Shown here: positions 1 through 8,576 of the stretch, piece by piece
Layout of the letters: each line of letters starts with the position of its first letter
Position numbering within the stretch: position 1 is the stretch's first letter
NCBI RefSeq assembly: GCF_009208555.1
Contig: NZ_WFLI01000048.1
Span: forward strand, 1-37,239
Direction of reading: 5' to 3'
DNA from: Janthinobacterium violaceinigrum
GTDB taxonomy: Bacteria; Pseudomonadota; Gammaproteobacteria; Burkholderiales; Burkholderiaceae_D
Length of the DNA stretch: 37,239 nucleotides
The notes under the pieces: model-generated
Told to the model about the DNA's origin: nothing
The model's input: only the letters and a program-made list of their open reading frames with translations
Databases searched by the model: none
Position numbers and translations under genes: made by a program

Positions 1-3000
1 GTTCAGCAAGGATGCCGCATCGAGACGCAACATGTCCGCCTGCAACACGCCACGCGTGTTGTCCAGCGCAGTACCACCCACATGAAGGCCAGTGGTCGCG
101 GCGATCACGCCATCGGTATTGTTCAACATACCTTTACTAACGACAGAAGCAGCCGCCACCGAGGTGACACGGCCCTTGCTGTTGTCCAGCACGCCCGCCT
201 GCAGATTCAACGTCCCCGTGCCTGCATGCTCGATCTTGCCGTCCTTGTTGCTGACGCTGACGGCATCGATGTTCAGGTTCTGGCTGTTGACCGCGATGCG
301 GCCCGCTGTATTGTCCAAATTGCCGGTGACGATGGCCGTGTCGCCCGTGCCTGTCTGCAAGATAGTGCCCTTGGCGTTATCCAGATTGCCCGCATGCAGG
401 TCGAGCTGGCCTGCCTGCACCGTGCCTTCCGTGTTGTGCAAGGTGGCGCTCGTCGTCACGTTCAGCGTGCCCGCCGTTGTCACGACCGCCTTGGTCGTGC
501 TGACGTCACCCGTTGTTGCCGTCAGGCCGATGTTCGCAGCGCTGGTCTGGCTGCCGCCGATATCGATGCTGGCACCGGTCAGATTGGCGCTGCCCGCCGC
601 CAGGTTTTGGCCATGCGCGGCCAGCGTTTGTGTTGTGCTGATCGTCAGGTCGCCAGTTGTGCCCAGCTTGCCATCGGCTTGCATGCCCGCGCCGAGCAAG
701 CTGCTTGCGCTGCTGTCGAGCATCTTGGCCGTCAAGCTGGTGTTGCCCTGCGCCGCGATCACGCCCGTGTTCACGACACCACCTGTTGCGGTCAAGGATT
801 GATTCCCTGCCGCATACAGGCTACCCGTGTTGTTCAGGCTAGCCAGTGTCGCGTTCAGGTTGCCGCCGGCAAACACGTTGCCTGCGGTATTGTTCAAGTT
901 CGCCACGTTCAAGGTGGCGTTGCCGGCTACGGCCTGCAATTGCCCCTTGGTATTGTCGATGTCGCCACCGGACAGTTGCAGATGACGTCCGGCTGCCACC
1001 GTGCCTTCCGTGTTGTCCAGGCTGCCCACGTTCAATGTGGCATCCTGCGCCGCCACGATGCGGCCCGTGCTTGTCAGTAATACCTGAGCTTTGACCAGCG
1101 CATCGCCATTGCCCTCGATCTTGCCGCCCGTGTTGTCCAGCTGGCCGGTAGAGTTCACCGTCATCAGGCCAGTACCCGTCTGTGCCAGGCTGCCGCTGCG
1201 GTTGTCCAGGCTGCCGGCATTGACGGTCAGCTGGTTGGCCACCGTCGTTGCATTGCGGTGGTCGAAGGCGGCTGCCTTGATGTCCAGCTTGCCATTGCCC
1301 GTGATCTTGCCGGACTGGTTGTTGAACTGGCCCGCGTTGATGGCCAGCAGACCCGCACCCGCGTGCTCCAGCTTGCCATTGATGTTCGTCAGCACCGTCG
1401 CGTTCAAGGCCAGGTTCGTGCTGTTGGCGGCGATGCGACCCGCTGTGTTGTCGAGTTTGGCCGTGGTGATAACAGTGTCGCCCGTGCCCGTCTGCACGAT
1501 CTCGCCGCTGGCGTTGTTCAGGTTCGCCACGTTCAACTGCAACTGGCCGCCCACCAGTTGGCCTTGGTTATTGATCAGCGACTGGCCATTGTTGGCATTG
1601 GCCGTGATGGCCAACACGTTGCTGGCGGAAATCACGGCCTTGTTCGTTTGCACATCGCCAGTAGTTGCCGTGATGGCGATGTTTGCCGCGCCTGTCTGGC
1701 TACCCGACAAATCAATGGAGTCGCCTTTCAGCACGGTGCTGCCCGCCGCCAGGTTCTGTCCGCTCGCCTGCAACACGCCATCGGCATTAATGGTCAGATC
1801 GCCTGCCGTGTCCAGGCTGCCATCCGCTTTCACGCCTGCGCCCAGCAAGCCGCTGCTGGTGACTTTGCCAGCGGTAATCGTCGTGTTATTCACGGACGCA
1901 ATCGATCCCGTGTTGTTCAGCAAGCCGCCGACCGTCAGTTGCTGATGGCGGCCCGCGTACAGCAGCCCCGCGTTGTTCAGGTCACCACTCACTTTGGCCG
2001 TCAGGTCCGTGCCGGCGCTGAGCGTACCCTGCTGGTTCAGCACATTCGCGGCATCCAGATGCAAATTGTCCGCCTGCAACACACCGCGCGTGTTGTCGAT
2101 AGTCACACCGCCCACATGCAAGTCGGCAGTCGCTGCCATCACGCCATCGGTATTGTTCAGTACACCCTTGCTGACGATGTCGGCCGACGCAGCCGAGGTG
2201 ATGCGCCCCTTGCTGTTGTCCAGCACGCCAGCCTGCACCTGCACACTGCCATTGCCCGCAATGCTGCCGCGCGTATTGTCCAGCGCCTGCGCCACGTCCA
2301 CGCGCATCTGTCCGGCACCCGTTTGCTGCACGGTGCCGTCGCTATTGTCCAGCTGGCTGGCCTGTACTGTTACTTGCTGCCCGGACGTGACGGCATGACG
2401 GTGATTAATTGTTTCCGCCTGGATATCAACCAGGCCATTGCCCGTCACCTTGCCCCGTTCGTCATCGAAACGCGTTGCTTCAATGTGCAAGCTGCCCGTG
2501 CCCGCGTGTTCGATGCTGCCGTCGCGGTTGGTCAGCTGTTCCGCCGTCAACGCCAGGTTGGCGCTGTTGACGGCAATGCGTCCGCCCGTGTTGTCCAGGG
2601 TGCTGCCTTGCAAGGTGGTATCGCCCATCCCCGTCTGGATCACCGTGCCGCCGCGGTTGTCCAGCGATCCCGTTTTCAGGTCCAGCTGGCCCGCGCTCAA
2701 GGTGCCGCGCACGTTCGACAAGGCCTGGCTGCTGCCGGCCGCCGTCACGGACAGCAAACCCGTGGTCGTCACCAGTGCGCCATCGGTGACGACATGGCCT
2801 ACGCTGGCATTCAACTCGATGGCCGCGCCGCCCGTCTGGCTGCCGCTCAGGTCAATGGCAGCAGCGTGCATGCTCGTCTTGCCTGCCGCCAGATTCTGGC
2901 CATGGGCGCCGATCGCTTGCGTGGCCGTCAGGGCCAACTGGCCGTTGCCGGCCAGGCTGCCGTCGGCGCGGATGCCGGCGCCCAGCAGGCTGCCGGCCGC

Positions 3001-4129
3001 GCTGTCGATACGGCGGGCGTCGATGCGGTTATCGCCTTGCGCAGCGATCACGCCGCTGTTGCTGACGACGCCGCGCACCTGCAGCGCCTGGCTGCCGGCC
3101 GCATACAGGTTGCCGCTGTTGAGCACTTCGCTGGCCTGAGTGGCCAGGTTGCCGCCGGCAAAGACGCTGCCGGCCGTATTGTTCAGTTTTGCGACCGTCA
3201 GGGCCGCATCGCCCGCCAGCGCCTGGATCTGGCCGCGCGTATTGTCGACGTCGCTACTATCCAGGCGCAGCTTGCCGCCGGCTGCCAGGGTCGCTTCCGT
3301 GTTGTCCAGCACGCCAGTCGACAGCGCCACATCCGTGGCCGAGACGATACGGCCCTTCTGGTTTTGTATATTGCCTGCCTGCACGCTCAAAGCGCCGTTG
3401 CTTTCCAGCGCGCCACTGCGGTTGTCCAAGCCGTTGCGCACCTGCACGCCGGTCGCTCCCTGGCCGCTCTGCGCCAGGCTGCCGCCCCGGTTGTCCAAGG
3501 TCCCGGCGTTGATGTTCAATTGCCCAGCTACCGTGCGGGCATCGCGGTGGTCGACCTGTTCCCCACTCAGCGCCATGGCGCCATTGCTGACGATGCTGCC
3601 GCGCTGCAAGTTGACTTGGGTTGCGCCAATCTCCAGCGCGCCCGTGCCCGCATGCTGGATGTGACCATCCTGGTTGCTCAGGCTGGCCGCCTGCAGGTGC
3701 AAGGCCTGGCTGTTCGTGGCGATGACGCCGCGCGTGTTGTCCAGGCTACCCGGTAAACTGATGGCCAGATCGCTGCTGCCCAGCTGTGTGAGCTGGCCGC
3801 CCACGTTCGACAGGTCGTGCGCGTTCACGCCCAATTGCTGGCCCGTCAGTTGCGCTGCGTCGCTGCGCACGGTGCGCGCCGCGTCCAGCTGCAGGCGCTC
3901 GCGCGCGCTGACCTGCGCCCGGCTGGCGTCGAGGTCGCCCGCGCTGGCGCCCAGGCCGACATTCGCGCCCGACACTTGCGCCCCAGTCAAATCCAGCTGG
4001 CGTGCCGCCAGGCTGCTGTCGCCGCCCGCCACGGCCGTACCATGCACGGCAATGGTGTCGCCAGCGGAAACGTTCAGCTTGCCGCTAGCCGTCAAGGTGT
4101 TGTCCAGATTCAGACCTGCGGCCAGCACG
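1..4129 (-). repeat. Alternating ~1.14-kb super-repeats inside the first haemagglutinin
   Basis: The segment encoding (S/G)xLxAG followed by xGxNLAAG recurs at plus-strand positions 689, 1838, 2978 and 4118, giving periods of 1149, 1140 and 1140 bases (383, 380 and 380 codons). Units 1 (about 4129-2978) and 3 (about 1849-689) share one tail type: SLAQ(S/T)G, DNTE(A/G)T(L/V)AAG, FAGGNL and NLYAAG or SLYAAG. Units 2 (about 2989-1838) and 4 (700-1, cut by the edge) share another: QAGVLDNSKGR, SKG(V/M)LNNTDGV, HVGG and DNTRGVLQAD. Unit 4 appears to lack an internal block of about 100 residues that unit 2 has. The array therefore looks like a duplicated two-unit block. Units were aligned by eye. 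Confidence 0.8.
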
Positions 4130-5367
4130 GAACCCGCCGCCCCATCGATGCGCGCCGCCGCACCCGTGGCGTGCACCTCGACATTGTTCTGCGCACCGAT
4201 CACGCCGCTGTTGGCAATACTGCCCTGCGCCTGCACCTGGCTGTCGCCGCCCGCATACACGGTGCCGCTGTTGGCCACGTCACCCGTCACCGCAATGCTG
4301 GTCTGGCTGCCGCTGCCGGCTGACTGGATATTGCCGCTGTTGCTTAACCAGCCATTCGATTGCAGCACCAGATTGCCGGCCGTGGCCGCCAACACGCCCG
4401 CGTTGCGCACGCCCAGACCTGCTTCCGTGCCGATCAAGGTAATCTTGCCCGCGTACATGCCGCCCAGCTGCGCTACGTCCAGCGCATACGCCGGGGCCGG
4501 CCCTACGCCAGCTGCGGCGCCCGCCACGCCATGCGCCGCATCGATCTGGTTCGTCCCCGTCACCACCTTCAGTTCCTGCGCCCAGATGCCGCCATTGATC
4601 TGCGCGGCGCGCGCCAGGATGGCCGTGTAGTCGCTCAGCGACGTATCCAGCCCACGGCCGTTGATGGTCACTACCCCACGCTGCACCATGTAGCCGTCCA
4701 GGCTGCCATCATTGAGCATCGGCGTGCCCGTCGTCAGCACGACCCGGCTGGCATTGATGAAACCGCCGCCATCGACGCTCACGCCGGCCGGGTTGGCGAT
4801 GACGACTTCGGCCCGCTGGCCCGCCACTTCCACATAGCCGCGCAGCTGGCTGGGGTTGGCCGAATTGACTTCATTCAAGATCACGCGCGCGCTGCCGCCC
4901 GCCAGCCATGGATTGCCCTGCACCCAGCCGCCCGTCTGCGTCTGCACGTTGCCGCGGCTGTTGTTCAGGATGGCGCCATTCGCCGTCACGTCGAACTGGC
5001 TGTAGGTGTTGCGCGATACACCTGCCGCGCTCGGCGTCTGGATGTTCACCTGCGTTACGCCATTCGCGCTTTGCACTACGGTCGGGCGCTGGCGGCCCGG
5101 CGCGTTCGGATCGGCCACGATCTGTCCCATGGCCGGCCCCGCCACAAAGCTCACCATGCCCAGCGCGGCAAATATCGCCAGCGCCAGCGGCCGCAACTTG
5201 CCATTCACACTGAAACTTAGCCCGCCACCGCCATCGCCTTCAAACACGCCGCTGTCCAAGCCGCCTTCGCCCTTGGCCGCCTTGCCTTGCGAACTAGCAT
5301 TTTCGGCGACCACCATCAATTGGCCACGGCGTTTGTTGAAGATGATGCGGTACAGGTTCTTGTTCAT
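1..5367 (-). CDS. Filamentous haemagglutinin / CdiA-like TpsA adhesin, N-terminal part (runs off left edge)
   Basis: This is the N-terminal 1789 codons of a two-partner-secretion exoprotein, open to the window edge with no stop seen. It begins with an extended signal peptide region (MNKNLYRIIFNKRRGQLMVV), a Gly-rich linker and a hydrophobic core at about residues 60-79, with likely cleavage near residue 80. The TPS/haemagglutination domain spans about 82-300. It contains NPWL near residue 151 and NPAGVSVDG near residue 190, variants of the NPNL and NPNGIS motifs of FhaB. The rest is haemagglutinin beta-helix repeats rich in LDN, GG and AGG, arranged in units of about 380 residues. The start ATG has TAGGA upstream and lies 71 bases after the TpsB stop. 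By family knowledge the TPS domain is recognised by the partner TpsB and the protein is exported to the cell surface as an adhesin or CDI stick. The C-terminal activity is not visible here. Confidence 0.93.
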   Translation of the reverse strand, partial: MNKNLYRIIFNKRRGQLMVVAENASSQGKAAKGEGGLDSGVFEGDGGGGLSFSVNGKLRPLALAIFAALGMVSFVAGPAMGQIVADPNAPGRQRPTVVQSANGVTQVNIQTPSAAGVSRNTYSQFDVTANGAILNNSRGNVQTQTGGWVQGNPWLAGGSARVILNEVNSANPSQLRGYVEVAGQRAEVVIANPAGVSVDGGGFINASRVVLTTGTPMLNDGSLDGYMVQRGVVTINGRGLDTSLSDYTAILARAAQINGGIWAQELKVVTGTNQIDAAHGVAGAAAGVGPAPAYALDVAQLGGMYAGKITLIGTEAGLGVRNAGVLAATAGNLVLQSNGWLSNSGNIQSAGSGSQTSIAVTGDVANSGTVYAGGDSQVQAQGSIANSGVIGAQNNVEVHATGAAARIDGAAGSVLAAGLNLDNTLTASGKLNVSAGDTIAVHGTAVAGGDSSLAARQLDLTGAQVSGANVGLGASAGDLDASRAQVSARERLQLDAARTVRSDAAQLTGQQLGVNAHDLSNVGGQLTQLGSSDLAISLPGSLDNTRGVIATNSQALHLQAASLSNQDGHIQHAGTGALEIGATQVNLQRGSIVSNGAMALSGEQVDHRDARTVAGQLNINAGTLDNRGGSLAQSGQGATGVQVRNGLDNRSGALESNGALSVQAGNIQNQKGRIVSATDVALSTGVLDNTEATLAAGGKLRLDSSDVDNTRGQIQALAGDAALTVAKLNNTAGSVFAGGNLATQASEVLNSGNLYAAGSQALQVRGVVSNSGVIAAQGDNRIDARRIDSAAGSLLGAGIRADGSLAGNGQLALTATQAIGAHGQNLAAGKTSMHAAAIDLSGSQTGGAAIELNASVGHVVTDGALVTTTGLLSVTAAGSSQALSNVRGTLSAGQLDLKTGSLDNRGGTVIQTGMGDTTLQGSTLDNTGGRIAVNSANLALTAEQLTNRDGSIEHAGTGSLHIEATRFDDERGKVTGNGLVDIQAETINHRHAVTSGQQVTVQASQLDNSDGTVQQTGAGQMRVDVAQALDNTRGSIAGNGSVQVQAGVLDNSKGRITSAASADIVSKGVLNNTDGVMAATADLHVGGVTIDNTRGVLQADNLHLDAANVLNQQGTLSAGTDLTAKVSGDLNNAGLLYAGRHQQLTVGGLLNNTGSIASVNNTTITAGKVTSSGLLGAGVKADGSLDTAGDLTINADGVLQASGQNLAAGSTVLKGDSIDLSGSQTGAANIAITATTGDVQTNKAVISASNVLAITANANNGQSLINNQGQLVGGQLQLNVANLNNASGEIVQTGTGDTVITTAKLDNTAGRIAANSTNLALNATVLTNINGKLEHAGAGLLAINAGQFNNQSGKITGNGKLDIKAAAFDHRNATTVANQLTVNAGSLDNRSGSLAQTGTGLMTVNSTGQLDNTGGKIEGNGDALVKAQVLLTSTGRIVAAQDATLNVGSLDNTEGTVAAGRHLQLSGGDIDNTKGQLQAVAGNATLNVANLNNTAGNVFAGGNLNATLASLNNTGSLYAAGNQSLTATGGVVNTGVIAAQGNTSLTAKMLDSSASSLLGAGMQADGKLGTTGDLTISTTQTLAAHGQNLAAGSANLTGASIDIGGSQTSAANIGLTATTGDVSTTKAVVTTAGTLNVTTSATLHNTEGTVQAGQLDLHAGNLDNAKGTILQTGTGDTAIVTGNLDNTAGRIAVNSQNLNIDAVSVSNKDGKIEHAGTGTLNLQAGVLDNSKGRVTSVAAASVVSKGMLNNTDGVIAATTGLHVGGTALDNTRGVLQADMLRLDAASLLN

Positions 5368-5438
5368 GAAATGTCCTAATGACAATTAAATGATGCGATA
5401 GAGAGAAGAGAACGGCTGATTAGTCGCGGTGTCTCAGA

Positions 5439-7211
5439 TTAATAGCTGGCGTTCAGGCTGAAGCCAGCCGTATGGCTGGCCGTACGGAACAGCTCGGGCT
5501 TGCGCACGGGCCAGCCGACAAAGGCGTCGTACTGCACGCCCAGCCACTGGCCGCGCAAGCCCACGAAGGCACCTGTCAAATTGGTGGCGATCAGCCAGGC
5601 GGCGGACGGCCCGGCCACTTCACCGTGGTCGAGTCCCGCATACGCTTCCTGGCCGCTGCTGCCCAGCGGCACGCCCAACTCGTTGCGCAGCAGCCAGCCC
5701 CGTTCGGCCGACAGGCTGCTTTCGCCGTCATAGCCGCGCACGGTATACCGCCCGCCGATGGCGAAGCGGTCTTGCGGCACCAGCGGCGTGCGGTTGTGCT
5801 GCATGCGCCAGCTGCCGGAATAGCGCAGCGACTGGCCGGCCAGCGTGAACGGCGCTGCCAGGGCCGCGTCGGCCAGCAGCAGCTTGAAGCGCGACGTGCC
5901 TTCGCCGAACGCTTCCTCGGGCGCGGCCAGCGCATCCATCGCGCCCGTGCCGCGCCGGTATTGCAGGTTCAGGTCCAGCGTGGACTGGCCCAGGAATTCG
6001 CGGTGGCCGATGCCCAGTTCCCAGCCCGCCATGCGGCGGCGCTGCACTTCCACTTCCGTGTCGTCAATGAAGTTCTGCGCGGAACGCTGCCAGCCCCGTA
6101 GCGACACCGTGGTCTTGCGCGAGGCGTCGCGGTACACCAGGCGCGACAACTTGACTTCGCGGTTCTGGCTGGCGCCGCTGTAGTTGTAGTCCTGGCTGAT
6201 GCCGGCCACGGACTGGTGGTAGCGGCTGTCGCTGGCTGTAAACGCCAGCAGCCAGTAAGCATAGGGAATCGAATAGTGGGCCACCATGCCGCCCGTGCCG
6301 CGCGGACCCTGGCGGTTGCCGTCGACGTTCTGATTCAGACTCAGATAAAACAGGTCGTTCAGGGTCAGCCAGTGGTCGTACGACAGGGTCACGCTGCCCT
6401 GCAGCTTGCCCGTCGAACGCGAGCCGCCGTCGTCGAGGCCCAGCGCCAGGCGGAATGGCAAGCCCTGCTTCCACTGGATCTGCAGGTCGCTCTCGCCCGG
6501 CTTCGCATTGCCGCCCTCGGCCGGCATGATCTGGATATCGGCTTCGGCCGTCGGCACGCGCTTGAAATTCTCCAGCGCCTGCTCCGTGTCACGCACATTG
6601 AGCAAGTCGCCGGGCCGCGCCGGCACGGCATTCCACCAAGTGGCGCGGGGATTGGTGCCGGGCGCAAAGCCGATCTGGCGGATGCGCCCCGGTATCAACG
6701 TCAAGGCCAGGGTGCCACGGCTTAAATCCTGCGGCTCGGCCAGCACGCGCGTGGTGACAAAGCCGCGCGCGATGATGGCGTTCTGCATGCGGCCCATCAG
6801 CACATTGATGGCTTGCGTGCCCAGGCAACGGCCCAGCGCAGAGTCCGGCACACCCAGGTCGTCGCGGCTGGCGGCGGCCAGCGCCCACTGGAATTGCGCG
6901 GCGTCCTCGCCCCGCAACTCCAGGTGGTCGATGGTAAAGCATGGCAATTCGCCTGCGGGCAGGCGGTTGGCGGATGCGGCCGTAGGCGCCTCGAGCAGGC
7001 GCACGTCGGGCGTGCGTTCCTGCTGCTGGCGCAGGACGCGCTCGCGTTCTTGCTGGCGTATCAGTTCTTGGCTGGCATCGTCGCGCTGGCTGCTGCCAGA
7101 CGGGATGGGAAGGGGCGGCGCGATTTCAGGACGGGTCTGCGCGGACACGGCGGCACACAGGGTGCCGCTGAACAAAAATACACCGCACCATGGCGTCAAG
7201 CGCAGGTGCAT
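5439..7211 (-). CDS. TpsB outer-membrane transporter of two-partner secretion (ShlB/FhaC/HecB family)
   Basis: This 590-residue protein forms the outer-membrane pore that recognises and exports the adjacent TpsA. A signal peptide covers residues 1-24 (hydrophobic GVFLFSGTLCAA, cut after VSA). A charged Q/R-rich helix follows at about 45-70, matching the FhaC pore plug helix H1. A POTRA domain lies at about 91-180 (starting near CFTIDHLELRG), then a long beta-barrel with many aromatic-ended strands. The family signature GGRYTVRGYDGE is near residue 490 and the chain ends in an aromatic residue (NASY), as expected for BAM substrates. ATG at 7211 is preferred over TTG at 7223: GAGG lies six bases before the ATG, and the TTG overlaps that ribosome binding site. 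Length is normal for the family. It is the first gene of an operon with tpsA, 71 bases downstream. Confidence 0.93.
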   Translation of the reverse strand: MHLRLTPWCGVFLFSGTLCAAVSAQTRPEIAPPLPIPSGSSQRDDASQELIRQQERERVLRQQQERTPDVRLLEAPTAASANRLPAGELPCFTIDHLELRGEDAAQFQWALAAASRDDLGVPDSALGRCLGTQAINVLMGRMQNAIIARGFVTTRVLAEPQDLSRGTLALTLIPGRIRQIGFAPGTNPRATWWNAVPARPGDLLNVRDTEQALENFKRVPTAEADIQIMPAEGGNAKPGESDLQIQWKQGLPFRLALGLDDGGSRSTGKLQGSVTLSYDHWLTLNDLFYLSLNQNVDGNRQGPRGTGGMVAHYSIPYAYWLLAFTASDSRYHQSVAGISQDYNYSGASQNREVKLSRLVYRDASRKTTVSLRGWQRSAQNFIDDTEVEVQRRRMAGWELGIGHREFLGQSTLDLNLQYRRGTGAMDALAAPEEAFGEGTSRFKLLLADAALAAPFTLAGQSLRYSGSWRMQHNRTPLVPQDRFAIGGRYTVRGYDGESSLSAERGWLLRNELGVPLGSSGQEAYAGLDHGEVAGPSAAWLIATNLTGAFVGLRGQWLGVQYDAFVGWPVRKPELFRTASHTAGFSLNASY

Positions 7212-7243
7212 ATGTTGCCTCAAATAATTATTTATGTAAGTAA

Positions 7244-7272
7244 ATTATAAAATAACTATTTCTATATAGCAA
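7244..7272 (-). promoter_or_regulatory. Sigma70-type promoter of the tpsB-tpsA operon
   Basis: On the minus strand, TTGCTA at 7272-7267 is followed after exactly 17 bases by a perfect TATAAT at 7249-7244. Transcription would start near 7237, leaving a leader of about 26 bases that contains the GAGG ribosome binding site of tpsB. The surrounding 100 bases are strongly AT-rich against a GC-rich background. Confidence 0.65.
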
Positions 7273-7278
7273 CTATAT
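7264..7278. promoter_or_regulatory. Perfect inverted repeat over the -35 box of the tpsB promoter (possible operator)
   Basis: ATATAG-TTG-CTATAT forms two six-base arms around three bases that lie in the -35 element. A protein bound here would compete with RNA polymerase, so repression is the natural inference. In AT-rich sequence a 6+6 palindrome can also arise by chance. Confidence 0.3.
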
Positions 7279-7545
7279 TTATTTCTTGAGAACTTTAGCG
7301 ATTTAGTAACTACCTTTCAACTATCCAATTACCACTAGTAGGACAGGTGGGCAGGCAATGGCCAGTGCTGTCATGAAGCCACCGGGACGTTCTCTGTGCA
7401 TTTTGTGCAGCAACCCGCACCCCTGCGAAATCGGGGCCTGCGCGAATCGAAGCGATCTGGAGAGATAGCGATGCCTTGCATCTGCATCGGCGGCCTCCCC
7501 TCATGGCTATTGCAGCGCATGGCAAGCCGCCGGGACGTACCGCCG

Positions 7546-8091
7546 CTAGCCTATGGCGGGCATTACCGTGCCGGGCCCATCCTGTTGCCGCGTCACCATG
7601 CGCAGCTTGTAGAGCGCCGACGGCCGGTACCGGGCGCCCAGTACGGTCCACACATTATGCAATTCCTGGGTGCTGAGGTTGACCAGTTCGCACGACAGCT
7701 TGTCCAGGCCGGTGGGGAAGCCAGGGCCGCTCTGCGCGTCAAACGCGGGCCGGGCCTGGAAGTAGCCCAACACGTAGCTGAGTACTTTCAGGCCCTCCGC
7801 GTAGTGGTCGAAGGACGCGGACATCATCACGTACAGGTTCAGGTGCAGCGGCGCGGGAGCACCCGCGTAACCACCACCCGAGGTCCGGACCGGAATGCCG
7901 GGCGCCGGCGCGGTCGTTTCCTGGCCGATATTGACGAGGGTGACGACCAGCTTGCCCTCGAACACCGGCAAGGCCGAGCCATCCATGGCCGACAAGCCGG
8001 ACAGCACCGCCACCAAATCGGTACTGCCCAAGCGTGCCCTCAAAAAACTGTTCAGTTCGTGAACTACAAAGTTCAGTGCCGTGTCTATCAT
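7546..8091 (-). CDS. DUF4255 / Pvc16 N-terminal domain protein
   Basis: This 181-residue protein has the pattern I recognise as the DUF4255 (Pvc16_N) family. An N-terminal MIDTALNFVVHELNSFL helix is followed by beta strands (KLVVTLVNIGQE), a PLHLNLYVMMSA strand, a YAEGLKVLSYVLGYFQ helix, and a C-terminal segment with SxQELHNVWTVLGARYRPS and the final YKLRMV strand. Members occur in PVC-like and other contractile injection or tail-like particles, where Pvc16 is thought to cap the inner-tube end. The start at 8091 is chosen because GGAG lies five bases upstream; an in-frame ATG at 8118 has no good ribosome binding site. It is divergent from the PixA-like operon. No sheath, tube, baseplate or AAA ATPase gene is visible in the window, so a role with this neighbourhood rather than a full particle is possible. 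Confidence 0.75.
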   Translation of the reverse strand: MIDTALNFVVHELNSFLRARLGSTDLVAVLSGLSAMDGSALPVFEGKLVVTLVNIGQETTAPAPGIPVRTSGGGYAGAPAPLHLNLYVMMSASFDHYAEGLKVLSYVLGYFQARPAFDAQSGPGFPTGLDKLSCELVNLSTQELHNVWTVLGARYRPSALYKLRMVTRQQDGPGTVMPAIG

Positions 8092-8153
8092 CGATACTCC
8101 AAAAGGTAAGGTGCTCATCTTTGCGCAAACGCGCCGCCACGACCTACGTCGTC

Positions 8154-8166
8154 GGGAACGGTTCCC
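8154..8166. promoter_or_regulatory. Palindrome GGGAAC-G-GTTCCC, possible operator
   Basis: A perfect 6+1+6 inverted repeat lies 63 bases upstream of the DUF4255 start and about 410 bases before the first PixA-like gene. No T-run follows on either strand, so it is unlikely to be an intrinsic terminator. A dimeric regulator site is the simplest reading. Confidence 0.3.
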
Positions 8167-8376
8167 TCACGGCCGCGGCGCAGGCATCGTCAATAGTACC
8201 CGTGGGATCGCCCGCCAGAATGGCCACGCCGGAAAAATCCCCGATCCGCGGCAACAGGCGGGCCACGTGGCGGCCTGCGCATTCGGCATTGAAGCGGCGG
8301 TTTTTGCATCCCCATACAACGGTTTCCACAAGGCGGTTTATGTAGTAAACATAACAAAATGAAAATTTAGTTAACG

Positions 8377-8405
8377 TTGTTACAATTGAAGAGAAATCTT
8401 ATTCT
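8377..8405 (+). promoter_or_regulatory. Candidate promoter of the PixA-like operon
   Basis: TTGTTA at 8377-8382 is followed after 17 bases by TATTCT at 8400-8405, a four-of-six match to the -10 consensus, in a local AT-rich stretch. It would give a leader of about 165 bases before the first gene at 8577. The GTTTA-TGTAG-TAAAC dyad lies about 27 bases upstream of the -35. The assignment is only by consensus match and position. Confidence 0.4.
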
Positions 8406-8576
8406 GAATTCCGCTAGAGTTTATCTTGTCGCGGCGCTCATCAATATCGGCATAGGCAAGTCGACGATGTCCTTGACCAGCAAGACGATACATATCTCTG
8501 CAGTGATGACGGTGCGACAGCGTTCTACCGGGTACCTGAAATTCCACGTTTCTCAACAAAAAGCGAGGCATTTGAT

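Larger units (their letters stand above)
7212..7545. other. Intergenic region between tpsB and the DUF4255 gene
   Basis: This stretch of 334 bases holds the AT-rich tpsB promoter at its left end, with higher-GC sequence from about 7340 to 7545. Open frames crossing the right part show no family resemblance and read antisense into the DUF4255 gene. A short near-direct repeat (AAGCCRCCGGGACGT) occurs near 7376 and 7528. I see no convincing gene, RNA or terminator here. Confidence 0.5.
8092..8576. other. Divergent intergenic region between the DUF4255 gene and the PixA-like operon
   Basis: These 485 bases carry no convincing gene. The part from about 8340 to 8410 is AT-rich and holds the promoter candidate for the plus-strand operon. 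A dyad GTTTA-TGTAG-TAAAC lies at 8336-8350 and a 13-base palindrome at 8154-8166. No clear minus-strand promoter for the DUF4255 gene was found. Divergent control from this region would allow co-regulation of both sides. Confidence 0.5.

Noticed and set aside
1258..3756. An 832-residue open frame on the plus strand across the haemagglutinin gene
   Set aside because: It lies in the frame directly antisense to the tpsA codons, is Arg/Ala/His/Gln-rich without domain patterns, and exists because the repeats avoid the codons that would give antisense stops.
1..4129. Regular repeats considered as a CRISPR-like array
   Set aside because: Units are about 1.14 kb, diverged and in one coding frame; there are no short identical repeats with spacers.
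7310..8109. Open frames on both strands across 7310-8109 other than the DUF4255 gene
   Set aside because: They overlap or are antisense to the DUF4255 gene and lack any recognisable family pattern.
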